Shown here: in pieces, positions 42,874 to 52,012 of the stretch | Layout of the letters: the number at the start of each line of letters is the position of its first letter | How positions within the stretch are numbered: the stretch's first letter is position 1 | Source of the DNA: a virus | DNA: 64,000 nucleotides | Virus record (IMG/VR): IMGVR_UViG_3300013137_000015 | Span: 1 to 64,000 of that record | Reading direction: 5' to 3' (one strand) | Position numbers and translations under genes: made by a program | The notes under the pieces: generated by a model | What the model was told of the DNA's origin: nothing | What the model saw: only the letters and a program-made list of their open reading frames with translations | Database searches by the model: none

Positions 42874-45800
42874 TTAATCCTCTAAATATATAAATCCTTC
42901 ATTATCAAACCAATAATACTGACCACCTACATTTAGGTATCTATAATCTGGCACATGGAAGTTATTATTTACAAGTACATAATTTTTACTTGTTGAGGTA
43001 TTAACCATTTTATTATATTTTTGACCAACACCATAATCATTATAAGATGATGTTTCTATGTATAAATATTCATCAATATATTTATCCAAATTAAATGAGA
43101 AATTACCCAAATCATTTTTCATTAATTTAAAATATTTTTGTGGTATTAATTTATTCGTACCATCTGTTGATTTACTAAATGTTTGAATTTTACAAGTCCA
43201 ACCACTTGGTGATATACCACTTCTTGTATAAAATTCTATTTCAAATAAATAGTTGTGGTCAAAATTAAGTGTTTCTGTATAAGTAAAATTAACAACTGTA
43301 GAATCATTTTCGGAATATGATTTTATAACTTGATTTGAAACATCATAATTTTGATAATTGTTGCAAGGAACATCGGCAACACCAGTTATATCAATTAAGT
43401 TTGAAGATAAAGGAAGAATATTTCTTTTTAGCCATCTCTTTAATTTATTTAGTTTTATTTGTATTTCATCCAAAGAATATAACAAAATATTATTACCATC
43501 TTCGTCTGTAATCCTATATGTTAAATTAAATAAATTCGTTTTCTTAAATAAACCAGTATTATATTTTCCACTTATATAATCTGTAGGTGTCCAACCTTCA
43601 ACGGTATTATCAAAAATGTCCTGAATTAATACTTTATGTAATTTTTGATACAAAGGAGAATTTGGATTTACATTTTTATAATATTCAAATAATTGTAAAT
43701 CATTCCAACCAAAATAATTTATAGCATTTATCACAGACTTATAAGATCCGATATAATTATAAATTTCTGGATATTGTAACAACATTTCTTTTCGTTTTCT
43801 ATTCAATAAAGTATAATCTACACCATCTTCATCAATATCGGATTCTATAAATATCTTTTCTACATCTTCATCCAATTGAATACCAAGATTATTAAGAACC
43901 ATTCTAAATCTTTCATCTTCTACTTCTGTTTCACCTAAAACATTTAACCTTAATATTGGTTTTGGCTGAACCTTTATTTCATAATAATAACCAGATGTTT
44001 TTCCTGTTGTTGTAAATGCCGAAAATTCATTTCCATCATTATATTCAAAATCTCTATAATCTTCATAGAATTTCATTTGTTTACCACCGACTTTTTCTAT
44101 TAATAAAGTTCCATAATTTTCAAAAATTGTAGTTCCTGTAACAGATTGATCTATAAAATCTATTGTAATTGGTTGATATTTTTCAAACCCATAATCTATA
44201 AAATTGAAATTTTGTTGTGTTGTTGTAATCAATAAAGTACCAGCTGAATTGAAACTGAATTCAATACCATTTAGATTGTTTAATGAATTTGTATATCCTG
44301 AAAATATTATATTTTCAACCTTATCCATAACAACAGTTGTTTGAGATACGCCTTCGTTTGTAGAATTAAAGCCTAAAAATACTTGCAATGGTGTTGGTGT
44401 GTAATCATATTCTGTTAATTCATTATAAGAATCTAATAAGAAATTTAAACAGTAATCACCATCTTTTCCTCTAAAAACGGTTTGTTGTTTTGTAGGATCG
44501 GCTACATCTTCTAATTTTTTATTTGGTTCATCTCTAAGTATAATATTTTGATTTACACTTGAACAAGGATTTTCTGTGTCCCATAACGGTTTTGGACCAG
44601 TATATGTCAATCTACTATCATCTAAATATGGTTGTAAATGGTCACCACTTATATCATAATAGAAAATATCTTCAGAATAAGGTATATCAAATTTTAGAGA
44701 ATAATAAACATCTTTTGTTGCACTTTCTCTTGGTTTTCTCAAAAATCTATCAACTTCTAAAGTTATATTAGCAAAATCACTATAAAATAATCCTTGATAA
44801 GATAATTCTAATATTGAATCGGTTAATCCAACGATATTATACTTTGAGTTATTTTGGGTATAATTTGAATCACTGACTGTTATGATCATACCAGTTGCAA
44901 AACCTAAATCATAAAAGCTATTAATGTTTGATAAATATGATAACTCTATTTCGTTGCCAGATAATGATATGAATCTATTTTCAATTTCAGTTGTTATTTC
45001 ATAACTTGAATAAGCATTTACTTTAACTTTATATGAATGTATTTCAATATTTGGAAATGTAGCATATATACCTAAACTATTTGTGCCGCCTGTCATTATG
45101 AATCCTGCAGTAGCAAACAAAGTCGCATATGTTGAAATAAATGATTGAATTGTAGTTTGAGTATCACCAGAAAACGCAATATAATAATCAGTGTCATTTA
45201 ATTCTAAATTAAATCCAAAATTAGTTTCATTATTATTTAAATCAAAATATATTTCTAAATAATGTTCTCTATTAAAATTATCATAATCATTTGGATAAAT
45301 ATTTTCTTTATATAACTGATTATCAAATTCTAATAAAACCTTATTTATTTCATAATTTGTAATTGCGGTTGTTGTAACTAATATATCATTAATATAAACA
45401 CTTGGTATAAAATATTTATCATATGTTAAAGCCGAATTAGTATCTTTATTTAAAGAATATGCAGAATGTATATTCAATGTACATGCTGATAATGTTGTTG
45501 CTGTTTGTGAGTAAACTAAAATTCCATAATTATTTAACAAATAATCACCATATGAAGTATTAAATGCGTCCAATGTTGAGTTCATGTTTGTTACACCAGA
45601 TATTTTTAATATTTGTTGTTCAAATGATAAAACATTTGATGTATCGTATGCTATAACATTTTTTGTAAATGTTTGTGGAAATGATGCTGGTATTGACATT
45701 GTACAAACAATTGTCTTAACTTCATCTATTGTTATTAATTTTTTAATTGAATAAGAGTTTAATACCGTTTCAGGAATTGTATATTCTTTTACTTTAAATC

Positions 45801-47256
45801 TTTCGTATCTTTGTGCAAGTGGTATATATTCTGCGTGAGAAGAATTAATATCAACATTATTATACATCCAAATCGCATCTAATTCTAATTGTTCTTGTGT
45901 AGTTCTATTGTTACTTTTTGATTTTGTAACAATCATATTATACCAGTTACTATCATTTATAATTCTATTTTTCCAATACTGTATTCTAATATCATAAAAT
46001 GTTTGAATTGCTGTAACTGTAAATTCTCTCAAATCATTTTTATGTCTTGTAGTTCCAGTTGTTACTGAATTTGCAAGTAGTTGAATAGTGTCACCAACAT
46101 CTAAAGCATAATCAAAACTTGAAGATGCTCCAGTTATTTGAATAAAATAATCATATGTAAAAAATGCACTTGGATAATATGTCTGAAAGAAAGACATATA
46201 CTTATTAAAATTCGTTGGTGTTGTATTTTTAATAAAGTTCTGAGATGATTTTCCTTTATTTCCAAAATGAGACATGAAGGTTTTATTTGTATTTAAACTC
46301 TTTATTAGTTCTACATTACCGTTATATAAATCAAATTCTGTTGTACCATCAACAATAGTAAAAATAGTATTATTCATAACAGGATTATCATCATAATCTT
46401 CGAATACTACTTGTTGATTTTCTTCTAATCCTATCAATGAGTTTAATTTTTTACCAAATTCTATATAAGCTGTTGAACCAGAAACAGTAAATTTTGCAGA
46501 ACCTTGGTATAATTTTGGTCTTTCTGTTTTTAATTCAAAATCTATTCTTAGCATATCACCACTATTTCCACTCAACGCCCAGGTTTGGTATACGGTTTTC
46601 ATCTGCGTATTATCTGCATAAATATTCACACCATCGTTTAATTGAGTACCTATGATGCTGAATTTTTTATTATCGTGTAAAGTCCAAGATGAAACTTGTG
46701 GGTATATAGTGTTATCATAATCATTAAATGAAACTATGTTATGAGATGATATAGTACCACCAACAAATATATATGACCAACCACTATTTGAGGTTTGAGT
46801 ATTAACTAATATAGCGTCTGGTTTTGTATCTAAAACCGTATAATATTTGTTATTAAAATCTGTATTTGATGTATTAAATGAAACACCAGAAAATGAAACT
46901 ACTGTGCCTTTTGGATATTTTTGGTCAAAATCATCACCATAAACCCATTTTGAATAAAAAGTGCCTGCGGCATTTACTCTTGCTATGTTTGTTATAGTAT
47001 CACCAGAATATGTAAATGGTTGAAAACTTATACCACTTGTATTGTATAGTTCCATTTTATTCATTAATAAATAATCGGTAAGTGTAAATGGTTGAACTTC
47101 TTCAAAAGTGTAGATAGTCATGGTTTTGAATAAATCACTTGAATTTTCTTCAAACCTTACAGTGCCTTCATAAACACCTTCATCATTAATCTCAAAATTA
47201 TATGGATATCCTTCTTGGTTAAAGAACAGTAACTTTTTATCGTTGTAAAATGGCAT
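42874..47256 (-). CDS. Giant virion protein, probable baseplate or tail-fibre component
   Basis: 1460 residues, starting MPFYNDKKLLFFNQEGYPYN. It is Asn/Thr/Ser/Tyr-rich with many short beta motifs, repeated 'TVLDTKPDAILV'-like and 'FTIVDGTTEF'-like units, and a helical KLNKLKRWLKRNILPLSSNL segment near residue 1290. C-terminal residues about 1310-1460 form a Tyr/Asn-rich beta domain ending with YYWFDNEGFIYLED. No precise family recognised; composition, length and late motif (47281) argue for a structural tail protein such as a baseplate wedge. Confidence 0.75.
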   Translation of the reverse strand: MPFYNDKKLLFFNQEGYPYNFEINDEGVYEGTVRFEENSSDLFKTMTIYTFEEVQPFTLTDYLLMNKMELYNTSGISFQPFTYSGDTITNIARVNAAGTFYSKWVYGDDFDQKYPKGTVVSFSGVSFNTSNTDFNNKYYTVLDTKPDAILVNTQTSNSGWSYIFVGGTISSHNIVSFNDYDNTIYPQVSSWTLHDNKKFSIIGTQLNDGVNIYADNTQMKTVYQTWALSGNSGDMLRIDFELKTERPKLYQGSAKFTVSGSTAYIEFGKKLNSLIGLEENQQVVFEDYDDNPVMNNTIFTIVDGTTEFDLYNGNVELIKSLNTNKTFMSHFGNKGKSSQNFIKNTTPTNFNKYMSFFQTYYPSAFFTYDYFIQITGASSSFDYALDVGDTIQLLANSVTTGTTRHKNDLREFTVTAIQTFYDIRIQYWKNRIINDSNWYNMIVTKSKSNNRTTQEQLELDAIWMYNNVDINSSHAEYIPLAQRYERFKVKEYTIPETVLNSYSIKKLITIDEVKTIVCTMSIPASFPQTFTKNVIAYDTSNVLSFEQQILKISGVTNMNSTLDAFNTSYGDYLLNNYGILVYSQTATTLSACTLNIHSAYSLNKDTNSALTYDKYFIPSVYINDILVTTTAITNYEINKVLLEFDNQLYKENIYPNDYDNFNREHYLEIYFDLNNNETNFGFNLELNDTDYYIAFSGDTQTTIQSFISTYATLFATAGFIMTGGTNSLGIYATFPNIEIHSYKVKVNAYSSYEITTEIENRFISLSGNEIELSYLSNINSFYDLGFATGMIITVSDSNYTQNNSKYNIVGLTDSILELSYQGLFYSDFANITLEVDRFLRKPRESATKDVYYSLKFDIPYSEDIFYYDISGDHLQPYLDDSRLTYTGPKPLWDTENPCSSVNQNIILRDEPNKKLEDVADPTKQQTVFRGKDGDYCLNFLLDSYNELTEYDYTPTPLQVFLGFNSTNEGVSQTTVVMDKVENIIFSGYTNSLNNLNGIEFSFNSAGTLLITTTQQNFNFIDYGFEKYQPITIDFIDQSVTGTTIFENYGTLLIEKVGGKQMKFYEDYRDFEYNDGNEFSAFTTTGKTSGYYYEIKVQPKPILRLNVLGETEVEDERFRMVLNNLGIQLDEDVEKIFIESDIDEDGVDYTLLNRKRKEMLLQYPEIYNYIGSYKSVINAINYFGWNDLQLFEYYKNVNPNSPLYQKLHKVLIQDIFDNTVEGWTPTDYISGKYNTGLFKKTNLFNLTYRITDEDGNNILLYSLDEIQIKLNKLKRWLKRNILPLSSNLIDITGVADVPCNNYQNYDVSNQVIKSYSENDSTVVNFTYTETLNFDHNYLFEIEFYTRSGISPSGWTCKIQTFSKSTDGTNKLIPQKYFKLMKNDLGNFSFNLDKYIDEYLYIETSSYNDYGVGQKYNKMVNTSTSKNYVLVNNNFHVPDYRYLNVGGQYYWFDNEGFIYLED

Positions 47257-47280
47257 ACATTATTAAATTATAATTTGTAT

Positions 47281-47291
47281 TATATATTAAA
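47281..47291 (-). promoter_or_regulatory. Putative late promoter TTTAATATATA
   Basis: Exact motif 24 bases upstream of the giant virion gene start at 47256. Confidence 0.65.
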
Positions 47292-47367
47292 ATGTCATGA
47301 ATAAAAGAGAATAAATAAACTTTTTTTGACAAACCAAATACAAACCATTAAAAACAACCATTTTAGT

Positions 47368-47670
47368 ATGGAAATTAAATTAAAAGACAATGTAATTTTT
47401 ACACCTTATGATGATGCTAAACTCTTGAAAGAAAGAATATTAGACTTCATATTTGAAGCAAAAACCGACAAAATCCTTTATAAAGGTAATCCTAGTGGAA
47501 TAAATTACAAACTATTAAAAAAGATTTTACCACTTGAACAAATAAAAAAAGATTTAGATTCGAAATCTATAAACAATTTTATAGAAATAAGAAGTGATAA
47601 TATAAGGGAGGTATATACTGATTTGATAATGAAGGTTAATTGTAAATATTGTCTAATATACAAGGTATAA
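47368..47670 (+). CDS. Small hypothetical protein
   Basis: 100 residues from ATG 47368 (MEIKLKDNVIFTPYDDAKLL); a TTG at 47326 is in frame but less likely. Charged alpha/beta composition, with a CKYC pair near the end. No family recognised. Confidence 0.55.
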   Translation: MEIKLKDNVIFTPYDDAKLLKERILDFIFEAKTDKILYKGNPSGINYKLLKKILPLEQIKKDLDSKSINNFIEIRSDNIREVYTDLIMKVNCKYCLIYKV

Positions 47671-47698
47671 AAAGAGAATATAAAACTCATTAATCAAA

Positions 47699-47890
47699 AT
47701 GAAAGCAGATTATATAACAGGAGCGTTTTTGTTTGGATTTATTTTACTTGGAATATTATTTTGGTTTTCAACTATGAATAAAAAAGAATGGAAACATTTT
47801 TTAGATAGCGGAGTATTGTATGGAATGATGTACCCAATTGGAATATGCGTTGTATTTATTATTGCATTTCTTTACGCAGCATTTTCTTAA
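47699..47890 (+). CDS. Small two-helix membrane protein
   Basis: 63 residues. Transmembrane segments lie at about 7-25 (ITGAFLFGFILLGILFWFS) and 40-62 (LYGMMYPIGICVVFIIAFLY), joined by a basic loop NKKEWKHF. Function unknown; size and topology would suit a holin-like or exclusion protein. Confidence 0.6.
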   Translation: MKADYITGAFLFGFILLGILFWFSTMNKKEWKHFLDSGVLYGMMYPIGICVVFIIAFLYAAFS

Positions 47891-48051
47891 TTAACTATTT
47901 AGCAGAATTAAAATCTTTTGGTTTAAAAATAGATGAATTTCCATTGTCATATCAAGAAGCGGATAAATTGTATGGATTAGGAGATGGTTATTGTTGTGAT
48001 GATTGTGATGGTGATTATAACAATTATAAAAAAATCCGAATGAAAAATTAA
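47845..48051 (+). CDS. Possible small protein with Cys/Asp-rich end
   Basis: 68 residues at most. The second half (KSFGLKIDEFPLSYQEADKL, then GDGYCCDDCDGDY) looks like real protein, but the ATG start overlaps the membrane protein gene by 46 bases and the beginning is a shadow of it. A 5'-truncated gene or a non-ATG start are possible. Confidence 0.35.
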   Translation: MRCIYYCISLRSIFLINYLAELKSFGLKIDEFPLSYQEADKLYGLGDGYCCDDCDGDYNNYKKIRMKN

Positions 48052-48054
48052 AAT

Positions 48055-48083
48055 AAAAAGACCTCAAAAACGAGGTCTTTTTT
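48055..48083. terminator. Bidirectional hairpin terminator
   Basis: Stem AAAAAGACCTC / GAGGTCTTTTT with an A-rich loop, between convergent genes. Its stem nearly matches that of the hairpin at 61143. Confidence 0.88.
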
Positions 48084-48085
48084 GC

Positions 48086-48412
48086 TTACTTATGTTTTTC
48101 CTTGAATGACTTTATAGAATCTTTAACATAATTCTCATCATCAAGTTCTGTTACCTCAACGATAGCAGTCACTTCATCTGGAAAAAAGAATCTTGAGAAA
48201 TCGATTAATCGAACATTTTTTTCCAAATAATCTAATAGAATGTAACATGATGCAAGATTGTGATTTTTTTCAAAACCAAGTTCTTCATTAGACATTTTGA
48301 CTAAGTTAACTACTTCATCATATGAAAATTGAGCCATACTATAATCTCTACACATTGCTAGTGATTTTATCTTATTTTCACGAATTATTTCCTGTACCTT
48401 TTTAGACTTCAT
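48086..48412 (-). CDS. Hypothetical protein
   Basis: 108 residues, starting MKSKKVQEIIRENKIKSLAM. Helical at the N-terminus, with VRLIDFSRFFFPDEVTAIVE as a hydrophobic core. No family recognised. It is divergent from the tagged aldolase gene. Confidence 0.6.
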   Translation of the reverse strand: MKSKKVQEIIRENKIKSLAMCRDYSMAQFSYDEVVNLVKMSNEELGFEKNHNLASCYILLDYLEKNVRLIDFSRFFFPDEVTAIVEVTELDDENYVKDSIKSFKEKHK

Positions 48413-48481
48413 AAAAATTTTCTGATTTATTAATTTTATATATAAAAAGAGATAAAATGTTTAAAAAATAAAACCTATATT

Positions 48482-49357
48482 ATGAAACTTAAAAAATATA
48501 ATCAATTTATTAATGAGGCTTGGGTTGATGGTGTGAGTGATATGGCTAAATATAACAAAATGATAGATTATACATTACTTGATAATAATGCAACAACAGA
48601 AGATATTATAAGTTTATGCGAAGCTGCAAGAATAATGGATGTAAAATCAGTTTGTGTTATGCCTAAACATGTTCATATTGCTGCAGAAGAATTATCAGAT
48701 TGTGGTGTTTTAGTTTGTACTGTAATATCATTTCCCGAAGGAACAAATACAAATATACAAAAAGAAAAAGAAACTATTCAAGTTATTCAAGATGGTGCAG
48801 ATGAAGTTGATATGGTATTAAATTATCAAAATTTAAAGAAAAACTGGAATGAAAATAATCAATCTGGTGCTATTCCTCATGAAAATGATGATTTGTATAT
48901 AACTGTTGTGGAAGAAATTGGCGAAATTGCTAAAATATGTCATAGTTCAGAAAACAAAGACAACGAACCAATAATATTAAAAGTTATTGTCGAAAGTGGT
49001 AGGTTAGATATTGATCAGACAGAATTTGTTACAAATGCTTGTATGCAAGCAAATGCAGATTTTATAAAAACATCAACTGGTAAAGTAGAAATTGGAGCAG
49101 AACTTGATAAAGTTAAAGCAATGTATAATATTATACAAAATGCTGATGAAGATAATTCTATTGTTATGTATGATGAACATGGTAATGATGAAAATATTTA
49201 TCCTTATAATATTAATTTAAAAATAAAAGCTTCTGGTGGTGTTAGAACAATGGAAGATATTAAAAAATTTGAACCATATGTAGATAGATTTGGAATGGGT
49301 TATGCTGCAGTTGATGCACTCAATGGTTTAGAAAGAAAAGGTGATTCCAATTATTAA
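48482..49357 (+). CDS. deoC: Tagged deoxyribose-phosphate aldolase
   Basis: 291 residues: a tag (MKLKKYNQFINEAW) and a complete DeoC TIM barrel. Visible active-site elements are IDYTLLDNNAT, ADEVDMVLN (Asp110), LKVIVESG (Lys167), DFIKTSTGK (Schiff-base Lys196) and KASGGVRT (Lys249). DeoC splits 2-deoxyribose-5-phosphate into acetaldehyde and glyceraldehyde-3-phosphate. Its usual length is about 250, so the tag and a short acidic insertion explain the excess. The adjacent tagged deoxyribosyltransferase-like gene suggests a joint role in deoxynucleoside breakdown. A TTTTATATATA variant of the late motif lies at about 48434. Confidence 0.92.
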   Translation: MKLKKYNQFINEAWVDGVSDMAKYNKMIDYTLLDNNATTEDIISLCEAARIMDVKSVCVMPKHVHIAAEELSDCGVLVCTVISFPEGTNTNIQKEKETIQVIQDGADEVDMVLNYQNLKKNWNENNQSGAIPHENDDLYITVVEEIGEIAKICHSSENKDNEPIILKVIVESGRLDIDQTEFVTNACMQANADFIKTSTGKVEIGAELDKVKAMYNIIQNADEDNSIVMYDEHGNDENIYPYNINLKIKASGGVRTMEDIKKFEPYVDRFGMGYAAVDALNGLERKGDSNY

Positions 49358-49372
49358 AAATAAATATAAAAT

Positions 49373-50278
49373 ATGAAAGTATTAAAAACTTACAACCAAT
49401 TTAATGAATCGTTATCAAGTAATGATGATATGGATATTGTATATGTTATAGATTCATTAGTAAAAGATGCCAAAAGTTCAAAGGATATACTAAAAGTAAA
49501 AGACCTCATAAAACAAATTCAAACAAATGAAGGAAAAGTAAATGAAGGAATTTTACAAAATTTAAAAAATTGGTTAGATGATAAATTATTCAAATATTTA
49601 ATAAATAGAAAATCAAGTTTCTATACAAAATTGATGAATAAATTAAATATTTTCGATTTGTCAACTTTGGATGATGTTTTTGAATCTTATCCAGGTTTTA
49701 CAAAATTACATTCTTTATATTTAGCTGGTGGAATGGACGAAAGTCCAGATTGTGGTAAAGGATGGAGAGTTAAATTGGAAGACCAATTTGGCGAAGATCA
49801 TATTATTGAAGATGATACATTAGTTAGAGTAATTAGAGACCCTAAAGTTTTATCAGAATTTTCATATCCTGTTTTATTAAATCCTGTTAGAAAAGAAGTT
49901 GATAGAAATAAATCAGATGAATTTGATAAAGCAATCGCAGCATTAAAATCTCCTGATTATGACCCAAGAAAAGACGATGAAAAACCTATTGATTTCTTTA
50001 AAAAGACATTTGCAAGTTCAATTGAACCAGATGATGAACATCTTTTAAGAATTTCTGATGCTGTATTTTTAGGACAAGATAGAGCCGCTGGAGCAGGAAC
50101 TTATGGCGAATTGGAATTACTTTCATTATCAAGAAAACCTCTTTTCTGTTGGCTTATTAATAAATCTGCTGGCAAAATTGGTGAAGTTAAATTATGGACA
50201 ATTCCAACTTTATCAAAAGTTATGTTAAACGAAGAAGATATGAAAACATTTGTTAAAACAATAAAAAAATATACTTAA
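49373..50278 (+). CDS. Tagged nucleoside 2-deoxyribosyltransferase-like protein
   Basis: 301 residues, starting MKVLKTYNQFNESL. Residues about 15-110 are a helical linker with another NEG site. The C-terminal domain has LYLAGGMDES (117-124), LLNPVRKE, RISDAVFLGQD (Asp229) and GAGTYGELELL (Glu246), as in the NDT family, where the conserved Glu is the nucleophile that cleaves the N-glycosidic bond. Related folds also attack nucleotides and NAD-type molecules. It is 15 bases downstream of the tagged deoC. Confidence 0.78.
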   Translation: MKVLKTYNQFNESLSSNDDMDIVYVIDSLVKDAKSSKDILKVKDLIKQIQTNEGKVNEGILQNLKNWLDDKLFKYLINRKSSFYTKLMNKLNIFDLSTLDDVFESYPGFTKLHSLYLAGGMDESPDCGKGWRVKLEDQFGEDHIIEDDTLVRVIRDPKVLSEFSYPVLLNPVRKEVDRNKSDEFDKAIAALKSPDYDPRKDDEKPIDFFKKTFASSIEPDDEHLLRISDAVFLGQDRAAGAGTYGELELLSLSRKPLFCWLINKSAGKIGEVKLWTIPTLSKVMLNEEDMKTFVKTIKKYT

Positions 50279-50279
50279 T

Positions 50280-50408
50280 ATGGCACTCAAAAAATATAGT
50301 GATTTTATTCCACTATCTATTGGTATTGAAGATTATTTAAATGGTGGACAAATACATAGAATTTATTTACACGGTGAAGTTATAGTAATGGAATTTTTCT
50401 TGGGTTAA
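50280..50408 (+). CDS. Micro-protein with weak tag
   Basis: 42 residues, starting MALKKYSDFIPLSIGI; KKYSDFI resembles the tag, but no N-E follows. It starts one base after the preceding stop and is read in the same direction. Confidence 0.45.
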   Translation: MALKKYSDFIPLSIGIEDYLNGGQIHRIYLHGEVIVMEFFLG

Positions 50409-50849
50409 TTATTCAACAATTCTCCCCAATTTTTTAATACGAAGAAGTCTCTTAACGACTTCTTCTTTTGTTTCACGACCATTCAAATAATAATCTTTAT
50501 CAATTATTTCTGAATATTTATTATACTTAACATATGCAGGACCATTCTCATTATGAATAAATCCATTTTTTAAAAAATATTTACTTGATGTTGTTATTTT
50601 GTTACAGAATATTTGGTCTAATTTATAAAAGTTATCATACACAAAAAGATGAAAATCAACAAAATCTTTAAAAACGGTTGTTGTACCTGTAACATCAAAT
50701 ACAGAAATCATATAACTATAATTTCCTATTCTGACCCACGAAATATCTTTTGCTTTTATTGTAATGACTTTACCCCTTCTAACAACATCATATTCATATG
50801 GTAGATTATTAATTTTCTCTTTTAATTTTGCATCACTGAATATGTTCAT
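50409..50849 (-). CDS. NGPA-motif protein
   Basis: 146 residues, starting MNIFSDAKLKEKINNLPYEYDV. The segment FIHNENGPAYVKYNK, followed by YYLNGRETKEEV, is a repeat unit frequent in phage proteins (N-G-P-A then Y-x-x-N-G). The next gene has the same unit, so the two are distant paralogues. Function unknown. Confidence 0.65.
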   Translation of the reverse strand: MNIFSDAKLKEKINNLPYEYDVVRRGKVITIKAKDISWVRIGNYSYMISVFDVTGTTTVFKDFVDFHLFVYDNFYKLDQIFCNKITTSSKYFLKNGFIHNENGPAYVKYNKYSEIIDKDYYLNGRETKEEVVKRLLRIKKLGRIVE

Positions 50850-51179
50850 TTATTTAACATCTTTTTCTACTACTACTCTTGTCAATTTCTTTTCTCTAAG
50901 AATTTGATTAGCCTTTAGTCTCCATTCTGTTTCATTCATTGCTTCACCATATAAATAGAAAAATCCTCTATTACCATTGTGAAATTCTATGGCTGGACCA
51001 TTTAATCTGTGATAGACACCATTCTCTTTATATTCCCATCTATCTTTAAAACGAATCTTTTGATATGTAGAATCATCAATAAGCCATTCGTTTACTTTTA
51101 TTTCATTTTCGTAAAATTCTTTTAATTTCTGTTCCTTTTCTTGTGGGTCAGATAATTGCATAATATCTTCGTATGTCAT
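50850..51179 (-). CDS. NGPA-motif protein, paralogue
   Basis: 109 residues. GVYHRLNGPAIEFHNGNRGF, followed by FYLYGEAMNETEW, is the same unit as in the neighbouring protein. It directly abuts the next gene. Function unknown; it could be a small surface or tail-associated protein. Confidence 0.65.
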   Translation of the reverse strand: MTYEDIMQLSDPQEKEQKLKEFYENEIKVNEWLIDDSTYQKIRFKDRWEYKENGVYHRLNGPAIEFHNGNRGFFYLYGEAMNETEWRLKANQILREKKLTRVVVEKDVK

Positions 51180-51182
51180 AAT

Positions 51183-51395
51183 TTAAAATTGAGAATATTT
51201 TACAAGATTGCCAACAAAATCGTGTATCCATTGACCAATTGCTTGTCCTGATTCAATTGGAAAAATAATTAGAATTGATAAAATAAAAATAGAGATAATC
51301 CACCATTTTCTTTTTTTACATAAGGAGATTATCCAATTTTTGAACCTTCTTTTTTTAACTTCTTTCTGTTGTTCTTTAACTCTTAAATCTTCCAT
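51183..51395 (-). CDS. Small basic membrane protein
   Basis: 70 residues. A basic N-terminus (KEVKKRRFKNW, CKKRKWW) precedes one transmembrane helix (residues about 32-50, WIISIFILSILIIFP) and a short outside tail. The positive-inside rule puts the N-terminus in the cytoplasm. Function unknown. Confidence 0.6.
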   Translation of the reverse strand: MEDLRVKEQQKEVKKRRFKNWIISLCKKRKWWIISIFILSILIIFPIESGQAIGQWIHDFVGNLVKYSQF

Positions 51396-51404
51396 ATATT
51401 TCTA

Positions 51405-51977
51405 TTATATTTTAAAATATAAACCCCAATTTAATGAATCGTTTATATTATTATATACATCTAGTTTATCAAAACCATTTTTACCAACAACTATCTGTAA
51501 AAAATATTTATAAATTTCATTTTTAGAATCTATTTCAGATGCACCAATACAGAAATAATTTTTAATAATTCTCGATTTCACTGTGTCAACTAATATATAA
51601 TGAATTCTATTCAAAATTTCTATCATTTCATTTTTATTAGTCAATTTTTCATAATCATCTTTATTTAAATCTAAATCTGACAAACTAAATGATATATGAT
51701 TTACAGTACCTTTATTTTTTTCATTTATAGGCATAATATCTATTCTATATGATGTATCACTATTTGTAGAAAAAGTAATTTTGAAATCGTTACCTGCTTT
51801 AAAAATATTATAAGTTGTTTGAATAGGATTGTTGAAAATCTCTTTTATAATACCATGTTCAATTAACAATTTATCTTTTGATGAAGTATAAATTTTTAAA
51901 TTCTTTTTTAATCTATCTGTTTTATACTTATCGATAAATAAACGATAATGTTGATGTTTTGTATATAAATAGTTCAT
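51405..51977 (-). CDS. Hypothetical protein
   Basis: 190 residues, starting MNYLYTKHQHYRLFIDKYKT. Mixed alpha/beta; KITFSTNSDTSYRIDIMPIN is a plausible beta sheet. No tag match and no family recognised. It lies directly downstream of the large MORN-like virion gene on the same strand. Confidence 0.6.
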   Translation of the reverse strand: MNYLYTKHQHYRLFIDKYKTDRLKKNLKIYTSSKDKLLIEHGIIKEIFNNPIQTTYNIFKAGNDFKITFSTNSDTSYRIDIMPINEKNKGTVNHISFSLSDLDLNKDDYEKLTNKNEMIEILNRIHYILVDTVKSRIIKNYFCIGASEIDSKNEIYKYFLQIVVGKNGFDKLDVYNNINDSLNWGLYFKI

Positions 51978-52012
51978 TTTATTTATATAAAATGCTTAAA
52001 GATAAGTTTAAT

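Noticed and set aside
47326-47367. TTG start for the small gene at 47368
   Set aside because: The ATG 14 codons downstream is a stronger start and the added residues show no conservation-like pattern.
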